Part shown: piece after piece, positions 6,148 through 6,779 of the stretch | Layout of the letters: each line of letters starts with the position of its first letter | How positions within the stretch are numbered: the stretch's first letter is position 1 | Assembly (NCBI GenBank): GCA_013043945.1 | Contig: JABEUW010000046.1 | Location: 1 to 6,779 of the forward strand | DNA length: 6,779 nucleotides | From: Vulcanimicrobiota bacterium | Lineage (GTDB): Bacteria; Vulcanimicrobiota; Vulcanimicrobiia; Vulcanimicrobiales; Vulcanimicrobiaceae | Reading direction: 5' to 3' | Made by a program: the position numbers and the translations under genes | Notes under the pieces: generated by a model | Told to the model about the DNA's origin: nothing | Seen by the model: only the letters and a program-made list of their open reading frames with translations | Database searches by the model: none

Positions 6148-6588
6148 TTACTTTTTCTTGTCGCGCTTGGCGCCGTACTTCGAACGCCCTTGCTTGCGGT
6201 TTGCGGTGCCCGAGGTATCGAGCGTGCCGCGAACGATGTGATAACGAACGCCGGGAAGATCCTTGACGCGGCCGCCGCGGACGAGGACGACCGAGTGCTC
6301 CTGCAGATTGTGGCCGATGCCTGGGATGTACGCCGTCACTTCTTCGCCGTTGGTGAGACGGACGCGGGCGACTTTGCGCAAAGCCGAGTTCGGCTTCTTC
6401 GGCGTGACGGTCTTCACTTGCGTGCAGACGCCGCGACGCTGCGGATTACCGACAACCTCGAAAGTACGCGTTGGCAGATCGGGATGCCCCGGTTTCGGGC
6501 CAGTCAAAATGACGCGGAACGCGCGGGTTTTGACCTTTTTTTCCGTCTGCTCGCGGCCCTTACGGACCAACTGGTTAATGGTGGGCAC
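6148..6588 (-). CDS. rpsL: 30S ribosomal protein S12 with extended N-terminal insertion, 146 aa
   Basis: S12 sits at the decoding centre, controls reading accuracy, and is the classic target of streptomycin-resistance mutations. Conserved blocks are MPTINQLVRKGR (1-12), RRGVCT (51-56), TPKKPNSALRK (62-72), GHNLQEHSVV (92-101) and GGRVKDLPGVRYH (105-117). Lys64 and Lys109 match E. coli Lys42 and Lys87 (mature numbering), the residues most often changed in resistance, so the site looks streptomycin-sensitive. Asp110 matches the aspartate that is beta-methylthiolated in E. coli. Between residues 13 and 50 it carries about 21 residues more than E. coli or Thermus S12 and about 8 more than Bacillus S12. 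The start is GTG, fixed by AAGGAG 5 bases upstream and by the MPTINQ start of the family. It is the first gene of the operon. The stop is TAA. Confidence 0.98.
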   Translation of the reverse strand: MPTINQLVRKGREQTEKKVKTRAFRVILTGPKPGHPDLPTRTFEVVGNPQRRGVCTQVKTVTPKKPNSALRKVARVRLTNGEEVTAYIPGIGHNLQEHSVVLVRGGRVKDLPGVRYHIVRGTLDTSGTANRKQGRSKYGAKRDKKK

Positions 6589-6593
6589 TCGGA

Positions 6594-6599
6594 CTCCTT
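6594..6599 (-). promoter_or_regulatory. Strong ribosome binding site of rpsL
   Basis: AAGGAG is a full match to the anti-Shine-Dalgarno core, 5 bases before the GTG start of rpsL. It is the best such site in the operon and settles the non-ATG start. Confidence 0.9.
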
Positions 6600-6629
6600 A
6601 ACAACGCGTTTTGCTTCACACACAAAGTC

Positions 6630-6650
6630 GGCCACACCCGTCGGTGGGCC
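6630..6650 (-). promoter_or_regulatory. Hairpin in the str operon leader RNA
   Basis: In the untranslated leader, GGCCCACC pairs with GGTG-T-GGCC: eight base pairs with one bulged T and a GACG loop. It starts about 5 bases after the predicted transcription start and lies about 30 bases upstream of the rpsL ribosome binding site. It is not followed by a T-run on the transcript, so it is not an intrinsic terminator. A role in transcript stability or as a ribosomal-protein binding site is possible but is inference. Confidence 0.45.
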
Positions 6651-6661
6651 AGAGCCAGGGG

Positions 6662-6691
6662 AGTATAGCAGGCGCAGGTGAGGGGCGTCAA
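6662..6691 (-). promoter_or_regulatory. Sigma-70 type promoter of the str operon
   Basis: TTGACG at 6686-6691 and TATACT at 6662-6667 match the -35 and -10 consensus in five of six positions each, with an 18-base spacer. TG lies one base before the -10 box, giving an extended -10 (TGCTATACT). Transcription should start near 6655, leaving a leader of about 67 bases before rpsL. The stretch between -10 and start is CCCCTGG, a GC-rich discriminator of the kind associated with stringent (ppGpp/DksA-linked) control of ribosomal promoters in proteobacteria. This is the only convincing promoter I found in the window. Confidence 0.88.
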
Positions 6692-6699
6692 ACCCTATT

Positions 6700-6713
6700 G
6701 GCGCCCGGGCGCC
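6700..6713. repeat. 14-base perfect palindrome upstream of the str promoter
   Basis: GGCGCCCGGGCGCC reads the same on both strands and ends 8 bases before the -35 box. There is no T-run on either side, so it is not an intrinsic terminator. Its place is where an activator or UP element would act, so it may be a protein-binding site, but GC-only palindromes also arise by chance in GC-rich DNA. Confidence 0.4.
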
Positions 6714-6721
6714 GCCCCATT

Positions 6722-6779
6722 CTACGGAAGAAGCCTCGAGCCCGCGATTTTCCCGGCGGAATCGATCACAACGGCAAAG
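6722..6779 (-). CDS. Possible C-terminal end of an upstream gene
   Basis: On the minus strand one frame enters from the right edge and reads FAVVIDSAGKIAGSRLLP before a TAG stop at 6722-6724. The peptide has the look of a beta strand plus turn (VVIDSAGKI), and the stop falls just upstream of the str promoter region, as expected for a preceding co-directional gene. The stretch is too short to assign a family or even to be sure it is coding. One of the other two frames is also open through this stretch. Confidence 0.35.
   Translation of the reverse strand, partial: FAVVIDSAGKIAGSRLLP

Noticed and set aside
5668..6681. A 337-codon plus-strand frame spanning rpsG, rpsL and the str promoter
   Set aside because: It runs antisense through two conserved ribosomal genes and their promoter; no domain is visible.

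Overview
The window is a GC-rich (roughly 60% by eye) bacterial chromosomal segment in which every gene I can support lies on the minus strand. Its core, about 1831-6700, is a complete str operon read from right to left: promoter, rpsL (S12), rpsG (S7), fusA (EF-G), tuf (EF-Tu), rpsJ (S10), then a strong intrinsic terminator. All five proteins are full length, with intact signature motifs, and the genes are separated by only 21 to 71 bases. The operon makes two decoding-site/head proteins of the 30S subunit, the two GTPases of the elongation cycle, and S10, which also acts in antitermination as NusE.

Beyond the terminator (1-1784) are four non-ribosomal genes in the same direction: a small two-helix membrane protein resembling DUF5654, an SRPBCC/START-like ligand-binding protein, an aldo/keto reductase with an intact catalytic tetrad, and the first 24 codons of a probable acyl-CoA dehydrogenase that runs off the left edge. 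The last three are packed for translational coupling: the ribosome binding site of the reductase overlaps the stop of the SRPBCC gene, and the reductase stop shares a base with the dehydrogenase start (TGATG). This suggests a small catabolic or oxidoreductase operon next to the translation operon. At the right edge, 6722-6778 may be the C-terminus of an upstream gene on the same strand.

The organism cannot be named from the sequence. S12 begins MPTINQLVRKGR and carries IPGIGHNLQEHSVV, as in Bacillus, Thermus and other Terrabacteria-type lineages, but it has a longer N-terminal insertion than any reference S12 I can recall. The order rpsL-rpsG-fusA-tuf-rpsJ with rpsJ cut off from the rest of the S10 operon recalls cyanobacteria, although the proteins do not look specifically cyanobacterial. 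A poorly sampled phylum such as Eremiobacterota/WPS-2 is a guess only.

Most of the window is ordinary and highly conserved. The points worth a second look are the S12 insertion, heavy use of TAG stops even in ribosomal genes, the structured promoter and leader of the operon, the isolated rpsJ with its terminator, and the coupled oxidoreductase genes. I found no defence system, mobile element, CRISPR array, RNA gene or clearly new system.
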